Assembly: GCA_009760855.2 (NCBI GenBank) | Contig: WPIO01000001.1 | Span: 17,682,501 to 17,746,500, forward strand | Direction: 5' to 3' | Source: Cristatella mucedo | Taxonomy: Eukaryota > Bryozoa > Phylactolaemata > Cristatellidae | Length of the DNA stretch: 64,000 nt | Shown here: one piece after another, positions 23,890-34,739 of the stretch | Layout: the number at the start of each line of letters is the position of its first letter | Numbering within the stretch: position 1 is the stretch's first letter | The notes under the pieces: generated by a model | What the model was told of the DNA's origin: nothing | Seen by the model: only the letters and a program-made list of their open reading frames with translations | Database searches by the model: none | Made by a program: the position numbers and the translations under genes

Positions 23890-24330
23890 TATTTCAGGGT
23901 TTGCCCCTCCATGAAGGCGAACTGCATCCGTCAGGACCGCTCTGCACTATTCTAGTTATTTCCGGCGACGGGGCGCAGGCTGCCTCGTTCGCTTTGCTCA
24001 GCCGCTGCAACCGTTTCAACGACATCGCTGGGCGCCCGCCGCTCAGGCGAGCGTGACAAAAAACAACACCGGAGGCGGCGCCTGACCGGTCTGCGTCGCG
24101 TCTGCTCCCGACGAAGTCAATAGATCTATCATTTGGGTCCTTCCAGCGCACGACGGATCCGACGTGCGGGAATTCCAACCGGCGCCGGCGGCGAAGCGAC
24201 GCTGTCGACTCGGCTGGCAATTTGCCTTTTGCTCCAGCTGCAAGGATCGTAGCTACGGGCTGATATTAAAGCATTCGAGCCGTCGCGTGACTTTTGAAGG
24301 CCGCGTTCCACGTTTTGGTTTTGTGCCTCG
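23890..24330. other. CpG-rich block, no gene recognised
   Basis: GC- and CpG-rich between AT-rich flanks. Overlapping minus ORFs (24220-23894, 24353-24129) have no domain or clear splice signals. Confidence 0.35.
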
Positions 24331-24373
24331 TGCCTCTTGAGTAGATAGTTCATTTTGCGTTCGCGGCTAGTGT

Positions 24374-27086
24374 TTACTTAAAAGTCAAAACTAATAAAAT
24401 AAAAGCTAAATATTTCATTTCAAAAATAAATATTCGATGTTTTTTTCCAATACAAACATCGTGCAGTTTTTGGCTCCCGAAAGCTTCGATCAATTTAGCG
24501 TAGTAAAGCTCAGTACTGGGTTGATGTTCAACGGATAGCATTGATAATCCGTAAAGCTTCTGGTGCGAAATAGTTGAGCTTAAATAGGATTTGATGTGCT
24601 TCAATTTAGGGAAACTGCTCTCTCCACTTGCAGTGCTGACAGGCATTAAAAGGATGCTTACTATTGCAACCATCACTTTTGGAAAAATATCTGCGAGGCC
24701 GAATTTTAGAATAAAATCTAACAATAATAATAATTATCCCCAACAGCACGGACTCTCTCCCACTTGCGGGAGAGTAAATGTGATAGTGACCAAAGCCTCT
24801 CTGCCAACTCCGCTTTCCCGATGTCCACAATGACAGCTTTGCATTCGGCATTCGTTGCTAGTGCAGTAACACAACTGCACAAGCAGTGGCACAACTGCAC
24901 AGTGTTTCAGATTACCCCAGAGTTGCAGCAAAAGAATTTTAAAAGGATTTGAAGATTTCAGTGTGCATTCTTAATATGGCAAACCATTCGCCGTGGGAGA
25001 CAAAGAACGATTGCGTGACCGAAGAACTGCATTTTGAATCTGAACAAAACATCGACGAGAAGGCCATCTCGATCGTAATGTCCAAACTGGCGCTTCACAT
25101 GTCAGCGCCTTTCACCTGGCATCTCGGCTGGCGTGTCTAGTTGTTCGAATTATTTTGCTGGAGAGCCGAGCTGGTTTGGCCCAGTGGTTAAGGTGCTCGC
25201 CCTGACCAAGGTCTGGCCGAAGTCTGAATAGATATTAAGTTACAAATGAGTCATATTTAAATTTTAAACTGCTGATGAGAGGAATCGTCAATTTTCTATT
25301 GCTGGGTAGCAAGCGCTGCGTGGCTTTGATAAACTTCTAGCCGTCAACTTGCACGCTTTCTTCCTAAAGCATCTTGCTGACCTTATTGACATCGACTGGC
25401 AGATCGTGCTGTACTATCTATCACACACAGTAGGATGAGGAAAGAAGCAACTTCTTCTGCTAGCACGTTCACCTTAAAGTAGAGCTTCGAAATATTTGCC
25501 CACGGAAGCATCGCGAATGCTTCAAAGCGCTGTGCGGATGTCCTTGGTTTAGAATATAAGAGCTTTAGCACTTCAGAACTTTAGAACTTCAAACTTCGCT
25601 TTCCCAGCGAGCATCTGGTGAATACTAGTTAAGTAACGGAGCTGAAGTCATTCAAAGCGTTCCATTTAGAAGCTGATTAAGCAAAAATGAATACCCTCGC
25701 TGCAAGTAACCAAAGAGGGATTTGGCCGTTACCAAAGGGCCTGCTGCACCGCAGACAAAATGGTTGAGACTGTGATTGGTGCAAGGCAATTAAAATGCTC
25801 GCGGTTTCATCTTTAGAAGTCATGCTTGAACGCCAGAATATTTTGTATCTCCGTCTATAGAGAATTTTCCCTTTATATTGCTGCCATTATCACAAGCTCA
25901 CCACCCCATGTAATCCGTCAAGTTCAGCCCCAACCGAGCGACCTTACTGAATTGGAACTTTAAAAAGTTCTATCTCTAACTGTGTCAGCCACAGCCTCAC
26001 ATAGTACTCTTTCATCGCTGCTTTGTCCTCTTGAGGGTCCACAAAACGAAGGATCCTGATAATTTGCTCGAGGTGGCTGACATATGGCATGCAATCCAGC
26101 ATAACACTGTAGTATTTAGTATCCTTCGACCGATATGCAATCTTTGTCAAAATACCATCGGAAATCAGACTTATCAATTTATTTTGACTTTCAAGCCCCA
26201 AGTAATGGGCCACTGCTTCGGCATTCTGAATGCACCTCAAGTGTTCGGATATTATGGGATTGAACTTGACAAGTAATTAAACATAGAGCCAATCGGAACT
26301 ACCACGAAAGTCCACAATCCTCTCTGCTAAAAAAATATGATCCCTAGGATTCTTTCGAACACGGTAATGAGCACTGTCTGCTTTCACTAAAGCTAGCGTC
26401 AGTTTGTCAAGAGTTGAGCCTCAGGCTTTAAGATGTAATTCGTGCTTCTTCCAGCCCATTCCTTCTTCCTGTCACGCCTTGAATTTTTATGCTCCTCCAC
26501 GGTCTTACTAAATTATTACCAAATGCTGAAGATTTTAAACGTAAGTATCATTTTTCGTCCTACCAAACAACTTGCAACAGAAACAGTTTACTGGATCTTG
26601 CTGTTCGGAATACACAAGCTACGTTCGGACCATCATTTCTCAGGTTGTCAAGTTGTCTTAGACTAGAAGCCCAGATTGAAAATGTGGTTTTCTTTCAAAA
26701 AGGTTGAAAATTGTTAACCTCTTACTTGGGCAGCTCCACGTTTTAACAACTTTAAAACGTAATTCATTGGATATACATTCTGGCAATGATACATGGTCAT
26801 TTCGAAGAATAGTTAGTTCTAGTGGCACAGCTTGGGCTCCTTGGGGTACACTGTCATACACAGGTAGAGCTTGTTGACAGCAATCAACCTCTGAGCCATG
26901 CAAAATCTTTTCCGTTGCGGACAACGTAATGACTTGCTCTAAATTTTCTTCGTATCCACTCACTCCTTGTTGCGTATTGCTTATATCATAGCCTGCATTT
27001 TTTTCTGTGGCTTGCAACACACCGGAATCCGATTCAAACAGAAGTGATGTGCATAGAAGTGTAAATTGATTCATTGCTTCAGCCAT
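24374..27086 (-). mobile_element. hAT transposase relic (ZMYM1-like), broken
   Basis: Protein order on minus matches ZMYM1-like hAT transposases. An ATG at 27086 opens an N-terminal region, then a TTF-type zinc-finger region (DPVNCFCCKLFG; LKAXGSTLDKL-like) lies near 26620-26390. YYSVMLDCMPYVSHLEQ (26130-26080) carries the early catalytic part. DNGSNIKGK and KPRAF-LPC-NHSLN lie near 25870-25780, and VDVNKVSKML lies near 25390. The C-terminal dimerisation motif VSTASGESSFPKLKHIKSYL follows at about 24640-24580. Stops and frameshifts interrupt nearly every segment. About 0.5 kb between 24720 and 25260 is foreign sequence, including SINE B. A GGCGGCTGGGGGCCTC word (minus, near 27355-27340) resembles a hAT terminal repeat, but the other end was not found. 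Confidence 0.8.
25167..25250 (+). mobile_element. SINE B, internally deleted
   Basis: GAGCTGGTTTGGCCCAGTGG and TTAAGGTGCTCGCCCTGACC are intact, but sequence then jumps from GGCCGAAGTC to TGAATAGATATTAAGTT. The B-box is lost. It lies inside the hAT relic, so it is younger than the hAT insertion. Confidence 0.7.
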
Positions 27087-27388
27087 GGTTTAGATCTCGT
27101 GGACTAGTTTTTCTCGATTATGGCCCCTTTTCACCAGATTCATGCTTCCGCAACGACATTTCAGATCGGGAAAGCAACGACACAGAAAATGTATTAATTT
27201 ACCAAACATCAAGTCATTTAAATATTTTTTAATTTTTAGAGAGAGTGCCACAATAGTCGCATATTTGACTATTCAGTACGAATTAAATACTTTATATTAC
27301 ATTTTTTCCTCGTCAAAGCTGTGTTTACCTTAACTATCTGAGGCCCCCAGCCGCCACAGCGGTTGCGAAGTTCACGCTAAGGCACTGA

Positions 27389-27422
27389 CAGCATGCTTTC
27401 CGGCTCAGCATGCTTTCCGGCT
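27389..27422. repeat. 17-bp tandem duplication
   Basis: CAGCATGCTTTCCGGCT occurs twice with no differences. Confidence 0.9.
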
Positions 27423-27804
27423 CAAACGCGAATAGCCTGAACGGTGTGCATTATGACTAGCTGCCTTTTTTTTAAGCTCAACTTCCGCTCTCTCACTTTT
27501 CTCTCTCACTCACAGTCTTTCTCTTCTTTTTTCGTGTATGGCTCCTTGTCCTGTCTACTTTCAATCGCTGTACCACCCATTCTTTTTACTCTTCCATGCG
27601 GCCGCTTAATTCAACCAGTGCACGTCCGTTTCAGTCCAAGTTCCATCCCGTCTGAATAAAGCGTCGCCGCAGCCACCTATCGCCTAGTCGCCGCAGGCTG
27701 ACGAGCTTGTTTGCATTATCCGTTCGTAGACTTAAAGCAGTGGGAGGCGAGCTTTGCCAAATAACGCAGCTGCTCGCCAGAGACACGTTGCACTGCCTCT
27801 AATC

Positions 27805-27845
27805 TGCCGTGCCGCCGCCGCCGCTGCTGCGGCGGCGGCACGGCA
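27805..27845. repeat. Perfect 17-bp GC hairpin with CCG triplets
   Basis: TGCCGTGCCGCCGCCGC (27805-27821) is exactly complementary to 27829-27845, with a 7-base loop. Both arms are built from CCG/CGG triplets, so this is a triplet repeat that switches strand. The polyalanine ORFs on both strands follow from this. Confidence 0.9.
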
Positions 27846-28552
27846 TTCGTGGCGAGAGACGGACATTGAATTCAGGTTAATGAATTTAGTCGCTACCATG
27901 CTATTTCTTTTTTTTTGTGAGACAGTTCGGGAAAAGTCGATCAAGCGGAGAGCCTCCGGAGTGCAGCTTTAGGTTCTGCGAAAATTGAGTGACAATTTCG
28001 TAGAGGGTACAGAGAGGTTGTAGAGAGCTTTTCCGGGTGTTTTTCAAAGAAAAATCTTTGACCTCATGCCTCGAGCCTCGAACATTTCAACGTAAAGGGG
28101 TGTAGTAAGCTCCACGTCTAAATTATGTTCGCCCTCGCTCAGATTGCCTATGGTTTACTGCGGACAAGCTAGATCTACTAAGCGAAAGCTTGGAAAAAAA
28201 TGCAAAAGGTCAGGACTGACTGTCCGTCGACAGGCATACGAGGACCACTGTAAATCGTACCAGGCGATTTCAGCAAAGGCCAAATCTAGCTTCTATAAAA
28301 TCTTCTATAAAAATTGTTGATTCATAGGTGCACACTCCAAAAAATGCTTATGTCTACGTTCAACCATCTATTTAATCGCTCTCAGGTTAGCTCCATACCT
28401 GTTGATCCTTGTGATGACCTATCTAATCGCTTCTCTAGCTTCTTTGTCAGAAAGATAGACAAGATCAGGAATTCCATACCTAGGGGGCAGCAACCACCCT
28501 GGTATTCTGTCTCACAATTCCATGCAGACACTTAATGTCTACATTCAAGGAG

Positions 28553-29012
28553 TAATGTAATGTAATGTATCTCCGTCTGTAACTCCACAAAGTCATAAAG
28601 ACCATGTGGGTGTTACGCAGGAGAGTTTTGTATAGCGCACTCACAGCCTAAGCGGCTTTCGGTACGCATTCGGTAGCCAACAGACTTCGTCTCACGCAAC
28701 AAAGGGAAAGTTGGAAGCATAGCAGAGTCAGGAGAGCAGTTGAGGTACTGAGTAGCATAGAAGTATCAGCTCAGGACCGCTGAAGAGAGTAGTTGTCGTT
28801 GCGTAAGAATTGTGGAAGCGAGCTCCACAGTCTAGGACCTGCAGAGCTAAAGCTTCTGTCGCCAACTGTCTTTAAGCGGAGGAATGGGACAGCTAATTTA
28901 TTGTCCACACAGGACCTGAGGGGGCGAACAGGCTGAAACGGATGCAGCAACTCAGCTAGGTACGAAGGAGCCAAGCCGTGGCCTTGGCCTTGTGGGTCAG
29001 CGTAAGAACTTT
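28553..29012 (-). mobile_element. LINE M, 5'-truncated, nested in LINE L
   Basis: In reverse it holds TAATG tail repeats, GTATCTCCGTCTGTAACTCC, then C-terminal coding (LLRETKSVGY, LWSSLPQFLRN, VDNKLAVPFLRLKTV, APSYLAELLHPFQ). It splits the L linker from the L RT domain. GGAG at 28549-28552 and 29013-29016 is the likely target duplication. Removing the insert joins the L reading frame sensibly. Confidence 0.85.
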
Positions 29013-29561
29013 GGAGGCCACTAATGACCTCTTTCTGAAGCTCATATCACAATCAAAGAAGACAACAAGTCCCGTGGACCTTATTCCCACTGTTATACTT
29101 CTACTATGCGTAGATCTACTGCTGCCATGCATAGCTAGCATCATAAATATGTCATTGCCTCAGGTCATGTCCCAGCACCTTCCAAAATGGCTCTAGTCAC
29201 GCCAATACTCAAGAAAGTAACACTAAACCAAGAGAACGTGAGCAACTTTCACCCAGCCTCCGTTCTACCAGTCCTATCAAAGACACTGGAACGAGTCGTG
29301 GCAGACCAGCTGAACTCACACATTGAAACTTCATACCTTGCTAGCAAGTTCCAGTCTGGCTTTGGAGCTACTCACTCCACAGAGTCAGCATTGCTTCAGG
29401 TATATAATGACCTACTTAGGAATGCAGACTCAGGTAGAGTATTTCTGCTTGCTTTGCTCAATCTTTCGGCCGCTTTTGATGCTATTGATCACCAAGTCCT
29501 TCTTGAGCGCCTTTTCTCTCGCCTGGGCATCACTGGCACTGCACTGCAGTGGTTCAGGTCC

Positions 29562-29715
29562 GATCTGGTTTGGTCTAGCGGTTAAGGTGCTCGCCCCGAC
29601 CAAGGTCTGACCGAGGTCGTGGGCTCGAGCCCCGAGGCATATGTGAAGCGCCTGAATAGAGATTAAGTTCTCTTAGGGCGCTATATAAATGAATTATATT
29701 TTATTTATTTATATC
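29562..29715 (+). mobile_element. SINE B, best copy, nested in LINE L
   Basis: A-box TGGTCTAGCGG (29571-29581), B-box GGGCTCGAGCCC (29621-29632), then GTGAAGCGCCTGAATAGAGA, TTAAGTTCTCTTAGGGCGCT and an AT-rich end. It interrupts LINE L between the RT words WFRS and the following LSG-like sequence. No unambiguous target duplication is visible, although the L coding resumes directly after the A/T run. Confidence 0.9.
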
Positions 29716-31024
29716 TCAGCGGGATACTCCAGAGTATTGATGTGAATGGACACAGATCATCCAAGGAACCTCTGAAATATGGGGTACCTCAAGGCTCTGT
29801 GCTTGGTCCCGTTATTTTCACGGTCTATACTCTCTCGCTAGCCGTGATTACGAGGCACAACCTCAGCTTTCACTTCTATACGGATGATACTAAGTTGTAC
29901 CTTTGCTTTGATCCCTCACAGCCGTCAAGCACGTCGAATTCTCTCAACTCCCTTGCTGTATGTATTGATGACATTCCCGCATGGATGGCAGTAAACTTTC
30001 TTAAATTGAATGATGATAAAAATAAACTTACATGTTATGAGCAAACCTAGTGTGATTCAGAAACCGGAAAGGTTAACGCACACAATTGGCTCTACTAGCA
30101 TATCTCCCATTGAACCTCCGCCAAATGTAGGCATCCTGTTCCAAAATGACATTCATTAGACGATCGCATCAGCTACACAGTCAAGACTGCCTACTTTCAG
30201 CTACATAGCATTGCTACAATTCGGGCTAGCTTAGACAAGGATACCGCATCTAAATTGGTTCTTGCATTTAGGAAATCCGTCTTGACTTGTGTAACTCACT
30301 GCTTGCTGGTCTACCGGCCTGTGCAATCAGGCACTGAAAGCTGGTGAAAGACTCTGAAGCTAGGCTTGTCTGTCGCGAGCATAACACTTGCTCTAACACA
30401 CCACTTCTTGCCGATCTGCACTGATTCTCCGTCAAGGAACGCACCGACTTCAAGGTTTTGTCACGCACTTTTAGGTCCCTTCATTCTTGTGCGCCAGCCT
30501 ATCATATCTACTCCTCCCATGGCTAAGCATCGTACCACTTGGTTTTTGGACTCTAATCGCTTACCCGTACCTCGTACAAAACTCGTCTTTCGGAAACCGT
30601 GCCTTTAGTTCGTATGCTCCCAAAGCTTAGAACTCACTTCAGACTTGCGTCACGACATCCCCTGACTTGACTGCATCTAAAAAGAAACTGAAAACGCATC
30701 TATTTATCACAGCATTTAGTGGATCCCTATGACTCAATCTTTACTTGCGTATGCGTGCTGACACTGTGCATGCTGCCACTAACCATACTTGCACGCTGAC
30801 CATGTGCATGTCACCAACTATGTTATTCTTGTTTATTGAGCGAGCTACCACTAACAATTCAATCGTGCTTCTTATGCAGTAAATGTAAAGTGCCTAGAAA
30901 GTGATTGATTTCTTAGGGTGCTATTTAAAATCTATTATTATTATTACTATTATTGTCATTGATTGTGTCAGTTGATTTAGCAGACCGAGTTATATAACGG
31001 CATACTAGCCTTTGATATCACCCC

Positions 31025-31067
<43 letters not shown>

Positions 31068-31112
31068 CGTGAGTGCGTGCATGCGCGCGCGCGGGTGTGT
31101 GTGTGTGTGTGT
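31025..31112. repeat. Compound (AT)n(GT)n(GC)n microsatellite
   Basis: About 10 AT units, 11 GT units, an interrupted GTGC stretch, five GC units and a second GT run. A LINE M copy abuts its 3' end. Confidence 0.9.
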
Positions 31113-31386
31113 ATGTAATGTAATATATCTCCGTCTGTAACTCCATAAAGCCATAGAGACTATGTTGGTGTTACGCATGAGAGTTTTGTATAGCACACTC
31201 ACAGGCTAAGCGGATTTCGGTACGCATTCGGTAGCCAACAGACTTCGTCTCACTCAACAAAGAGAAAGTGGGAAGCATAGCAGAGTCAGGAGAGCAGTTG
31301 AGGTAGTAATTAGCGTGGAAGTAGCAGCTCAGGACCGCTGAAAAGGATGAACCATAATCAGCAGAAGGAGAGTAGTTGTCGTTGCA
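31113..31386 (-). mobile_element. LINE M, 5'-truncated fragment
   Basis: In reverse: TAATGTAATATATCTCCGTC, GTTACGCATGAGAGTTTTG, CGGTAGCCAACAGACTTCGT, ending at GAGTAGTTGTCGTTGC. This is only the 3' end and the last coding residues. It sits directly against the microsatellite, which is then followed by more AT repeats on the far side. Confidence 0.85.
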
Positions 31387-31844
31387 TATATAAATATATC
31401 ACATGTCACCCCTCTCGCAGTGGGCAATAATGAATTGTCTGCTATCGGCTAACGCATGACCTTGGTCGTGAAGTGGGAGCGCCTGACTCCTGGGTAAAGG
31501 CCAAAGAGTAGCATCAGTGCCTCTAAAAAAAGAATTTTAAGAAATTGTTTTGCTATTTCGTATATTAGAGTTAAAAAATCTAAAAGTACTATATGGTTAT
31601 TCGCGCGTAGAGCTCCAGATTTTTTCTTCATTATTAGCTTGCTTTTTTATAGCTTTCCAAGTCACAGGTAATGCCATAAAAGCCAGCGTAGGCGAACATA
31701 TGCACACAAAGGAGAATTTTCTTTTGGACTGGGGAATGCAGTGAGAATGCGGTGGATGTTTTGCTTGTTTTTAAATCTCGTCAGTGCATGCCTGGACGTC
31801 ATTAGCGAGAGAGCTCCAGCATTTGAGTGCATATGAACCTACTG
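31387..31844. other. No gene seen
   Basis: A CAGTGGGCAATAAT word and TGACCTTGGTCGTGAAG near 31420-31475 recall SINE A in reverse, but are too scrambled to call. Confidence 0.3.
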
Positions 31845-32115
31845 CGCCGTCTCTAAAGGACTTATATTGTATAGCGGTACATCTAAATGACTTGATTCAG
31901 AAGACGGTTGGTATGATTCGAAGCTTGGCCTGAGGGAGCAATCGCGTAGGTGCGTCGAACCGAGAGAATGAGATGGCATACAAATACGACGATAGACGAA
32001 CCTTGAAGTCGACACCCTGCCAGGTGCAGGGGAGCCAGTGCAAGTCGGTGAGAAGTAGCGTAATTAGGTAGTTGCGACCTTCACGACAGACCAACCTGGT
32101 TGTCAGGTTTTGCAC
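31845..32115 (-). mobile_element. LINE L fragment
   Basis: The minus frame at 32115-31897 reads QNLTTRLVCREGRNYLI and LLTDLHWLP, the post-RT region of LINE L, then loses frame. No tail is attached. Confidence 0.75.
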
Positions 32116-32194
32116 TAACTTCTCTTTCTAACTAACTTTCTTTCTTGCACTAACTAAGCTTCTCATTTTCGCAGGGCAGGAAGAAATGGGACCT

Positions 32195-33170
32195 TTTAGA
32201 TAATAATACCAACAATAATAATAATAATAATAATAATAAATTTTTTATAGCGCCCTCCGAGAACCCAATGTCTTTCTATGTGCTTTACATTTACTGCAAA
32301 GGAAGCGCTATCGAATGGTTAGTGGTAGCATGCTCGATAAACAACACGAATAAAATGGTTAGGGGAGACATGCACAGGGTCAGCATGCAAGTATGGTTAG
32401 TGGCAGCATGCACAGTGTCAGCACGCATAAGCATATAAAGGTTGAATTACAGGGACCCACTAAATGCAATGGTAAATAGATGTGTTCTTAGTTTCTTATT
32501 AGATGTGGTAAAGTCAGGGGATGTCGTAACGAAAGTCGGAAGTGAATTCCATAATTTGGGAGCATAAGAACTAAAGGCAGGGTCTCCAAAGGATTTGAGG
32601 TTTGTACGAGGTATAGGTAAACGATTAGATTCCGAAAGCGGGTGGTAGGATGCTTGGCCTGGTGGAGGATTACATCTGATAGGTTGGCTGGAGCAAAAAA
32701 TGAAGGTACCTAAAAGTGAATGACAAAACCTTGAAGTTGATGCGTTGCTTGACTGGGAGTCAGCCCAGGTCGGCGAGAAGTGGTGTGTTGAGGCAACTGT
32801 GACGCTCATGGCAGACGAGTCTAGCTGCAGAGTTTTGTACAAGCTGTAAGTGCCTGATTGCACAGGCCGGTAGACCAGCAACCAGTGACTTACAAAAGTC
32901 GAGACGGGATGTCCCAAATGCATGAACCAATTTAGATGTGGTATCCCTGCCTAAACAAGCTCGAATTGCAGCAATGTTATGTAGCTGAAAGTTGCCAGAC
33001 TTGATTTGGTAGCTGATGTGGTCGTCTAATGAAAAGTCACTTTGGAACATGACATCTAGATTTCGTGCAGATTCAACAGGAGATATGCTGGGAAAGCCAA
33101 TTTTGAGCATTGACCTTTTCAATTTCTGACTCACAATTGGTTTGCCCATAAAAAGTAATTCTTGTAGATA
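32195..33170 (-). mobile_element. LINE L 3' end, relatively intact
   Basis: On minus, 33149-32760 reads MGKPIVSQKLKRS, NLDVMFQSDFSLDDHIS, IAAIRACLGRDTTSKLVHAF and NSAARLVCHERHS. An overlapping frame (32923-32447) continues with FGDPAFSSYAPKLWNSLPTF and a C-terminus near 32447. The 3' UTR has CATGC-type repeats and ends in the hairpin and (ATT)n near 32215-32290. One frameshift lies near 32765. Confidence 0.9.
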
Positions 33171-33189
33171 TTATCACTAAGAAACTTTT

Positions 33190-33850
33190 AGAAAATATTT
33201 AAAAAAATGAATTGTCAGAAAAATCTCATTCGGAATTCAAGAGGCTCTACTTCAATGAAACTGCTCACCTGTGTGCAACTAACGACACTCTTTGCAGCAG
33301 GGATAATGGCCTTGTTACTGTCATGGTCCTGCGACATCTATCGGCTGCGTTCGGAATGCTAATCCCGATATCCTTCTTAAACGATTGAGCGCAGCGATCG
33401 GTCTTACTGATGAGGCAATAGTTTGGTTCAATCGGTACTTGCCCGGTTCTGTTCAATCCGTGGCGTGTGGTAGTAAAGTCTCATCCAGCACATAGCACAG
33501 TCACCTGAATTCCACAATGGTCCGTTTTTTGTCCTCTGCTGTTCTCTGTGCATAACTAGCAATTGTAAAGTGCCTTGAGAGAGATTGAGTTCTCTAAGGG
33601 CACTATTTCAAATCTATTATTATTATTCCCCTCTTTCCGATGTAATCTTCAAGAACAATCTTGAATTTCCCTTCAACGCCGACGATACATAGCTGGAGCC
33701 ATGCTGTGATTCTCTCCAGCCTTGCAGCACGTCAAATTCTCAATACCCTTACTGCAAATATTGCTGACATCTACACTTGAATGGCAGCAAACTGTCTCAA
33801 ATTGAATGATGATAAAAATTTCTACATATGGCAAAATCTAGTGTGAATCA
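33190..33850 (+). mobile_element. LINE L-type RT fragment split by a LINE tail
   Basis: FKRLYFNETAHLCATND and GLVTVMVLRHLSAAFGM (RT motif A region; the second Asp is replaced by Gly) are followed by an IVWFNRYLPGSVQSV-like word. Motif B is recognisable as PQWSV before 33552. After a 75-base insert, NADDT (motif C) and NCLKLNDDK follow. The NETA..ATND words differ from the other L copies, so this is probably a sister subfamily. Confidence 0.75.
33552..33628 (+). mobile_element. LINE L tail only, nested
   Basis: AATTGTAAAGTGCCTTGAGA, GAGATTGAGTTCTCTAAGGG and CACTATTTCAAATC, then (TAT)n. It sits between RT motifs B and C of the host fragment. The outer stem is GTGCC/GGCAC, a compensated change from GCGCC/GGCGC elsewhere. 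Confidence 0.8.
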
Positions 33851-33911
33851 AAGTTTGGAAAACGAACAAGGCGGTAAAGCGGGAACATCGACACCAACCA
33901 CGTTTGTGTTC

Positions 33912-34468
33912 CAGGTTCTTGTTATTCTTGTTATTCTTGTTGTTCTTATTATTCTTGTTGTTCTTATTATTCTTATTATTCTTATTATTCTTATTATTCT
34001 TATCATTCTTATCATTCTTATCATTCTTATCATTCTTATCATTCTTATCATTCTTATCATTCTTATTATTCTTATTATTCTTATTATTCTTATTATTCTT
34101 ATTATTCTTATTATTCTTATTATTCTTATTATTCTTATTATTCTTATTATTCTTATTATTCTTATCATTCTTATCATTCTTATCATTCTTATCATTCTTA
34201 TCATTCTTATTATTCTTATTATTCTTATTATTCTTATTATTCTTATTATTCTTATCATTCTTATCATTCTTTTTATTTTGTATTCTTTGTATTCTTTGTA
34301 TTCTTTGTATTCTTTGTATTCTTTTTATTCTTTTTATTCTTTTTATTCTTTTCATTCTTTTCATTCTTTTCATTCTTTTCATTCTTTTTATTCTTTTTAT
34401 TCTTTTTATTCTTTTTATTCTTTTTATTCTTTTTATTCTTTCTATTCTTTTTATTCTTATTATCCTAG
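33912..34468. repeat. 9-bp minisatellite with blocks of unit variants
   Basis: About 60 units of nine bases. The units fall in homogeneous blocks in order: TTATTATTC, then TTATCATTC (about 8), TTATTATTC (about 13), TTATCATTC (about 5), TTATTATTC (about 5), TTATCATTC (2). They continue as TTTGTATTC (about 5), TTTTTATTC (3), TTTTCATTC (4) and TTTTTATTC (6 or more). All long ORFs across it (ILI, LFL and NKN types) follow from the period being divisible by three and are not genes. Confidence 0.95.
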
Positions 34469-34739
34469 GCCTTAATTCAAGGAGGGCAGCGAAAAACTGC
34501 AATGCTATGCCAGTCACAGAATGAAATTCCTAGAGATAATCAGGACTTCCTGAATTACAAGCCCTAGGGTTAGAATGTGTTAAGTAAAACAATTACCCTG
34601 TGGTGCTTTAGGCTTCGAACGAGTCATCTGTACGCTACGGCTGGTGTGCAGAACATGCGGACGCGCGGGCCGTCTTTAAATGCACATCAACTACACAGCA
34701 CACCTCCGCCGAAAGTAATCGCGGGAAGTTGTGCGTGGC

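Larger units (their letters stand above)
27087..28175. other. Unassigned, short tandem repeat and GC hairpin
   Basis: No domain recognised. It contains the 17-bp repeat at 27389-27422, a CT/T-rich stretch with an AATAAA at about 27655, and the GC hairpin at 27805-27845. Confidence 0.35.
28180..30955 (+). mobile_element. LINE family L, longest copy, with two nested insertions
   Basis: The linker region (RQAYEDHCKSYQAISAKAKS; PCDDLSNRFSSFFVRKID) runs to 28552. After a minus M insertion the RT domain follows: SKKTTSPVDLIPT, FQSGFGATHSTESALLQVYN, motif A LSAAFDAIDHQVLLERL (about 29467-29517) and GITGTALQWFRS. SINE B then interrupts. RT continues with motif B YGVPQGSVLGPVIFTVYTL and motif C FYTDDTKLYLCF (about 29871-29910), then FLKLNDDK. 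The C-terminal domain is frameshifted (30090-30720). The 3' UTR has CATGCTG repeats and ends with the hairpin tail and (ATT)n at 30885-30955. The endonuclease is not seen. The element is not functional. Confidence 0.9.

Noticed and set aside
27732-27972. Polyalanine ORFs on both strands
   Set aside because: Generated by the CCG/CGG hairpin. No conserved flanking protein.
33822-34524. Open frames of 139-231 codons on both strands
   Set aside because: They translate a 9-bp repeat (ILI, LFL and NKN patterns). The openness follows from the period being a multiple of three.
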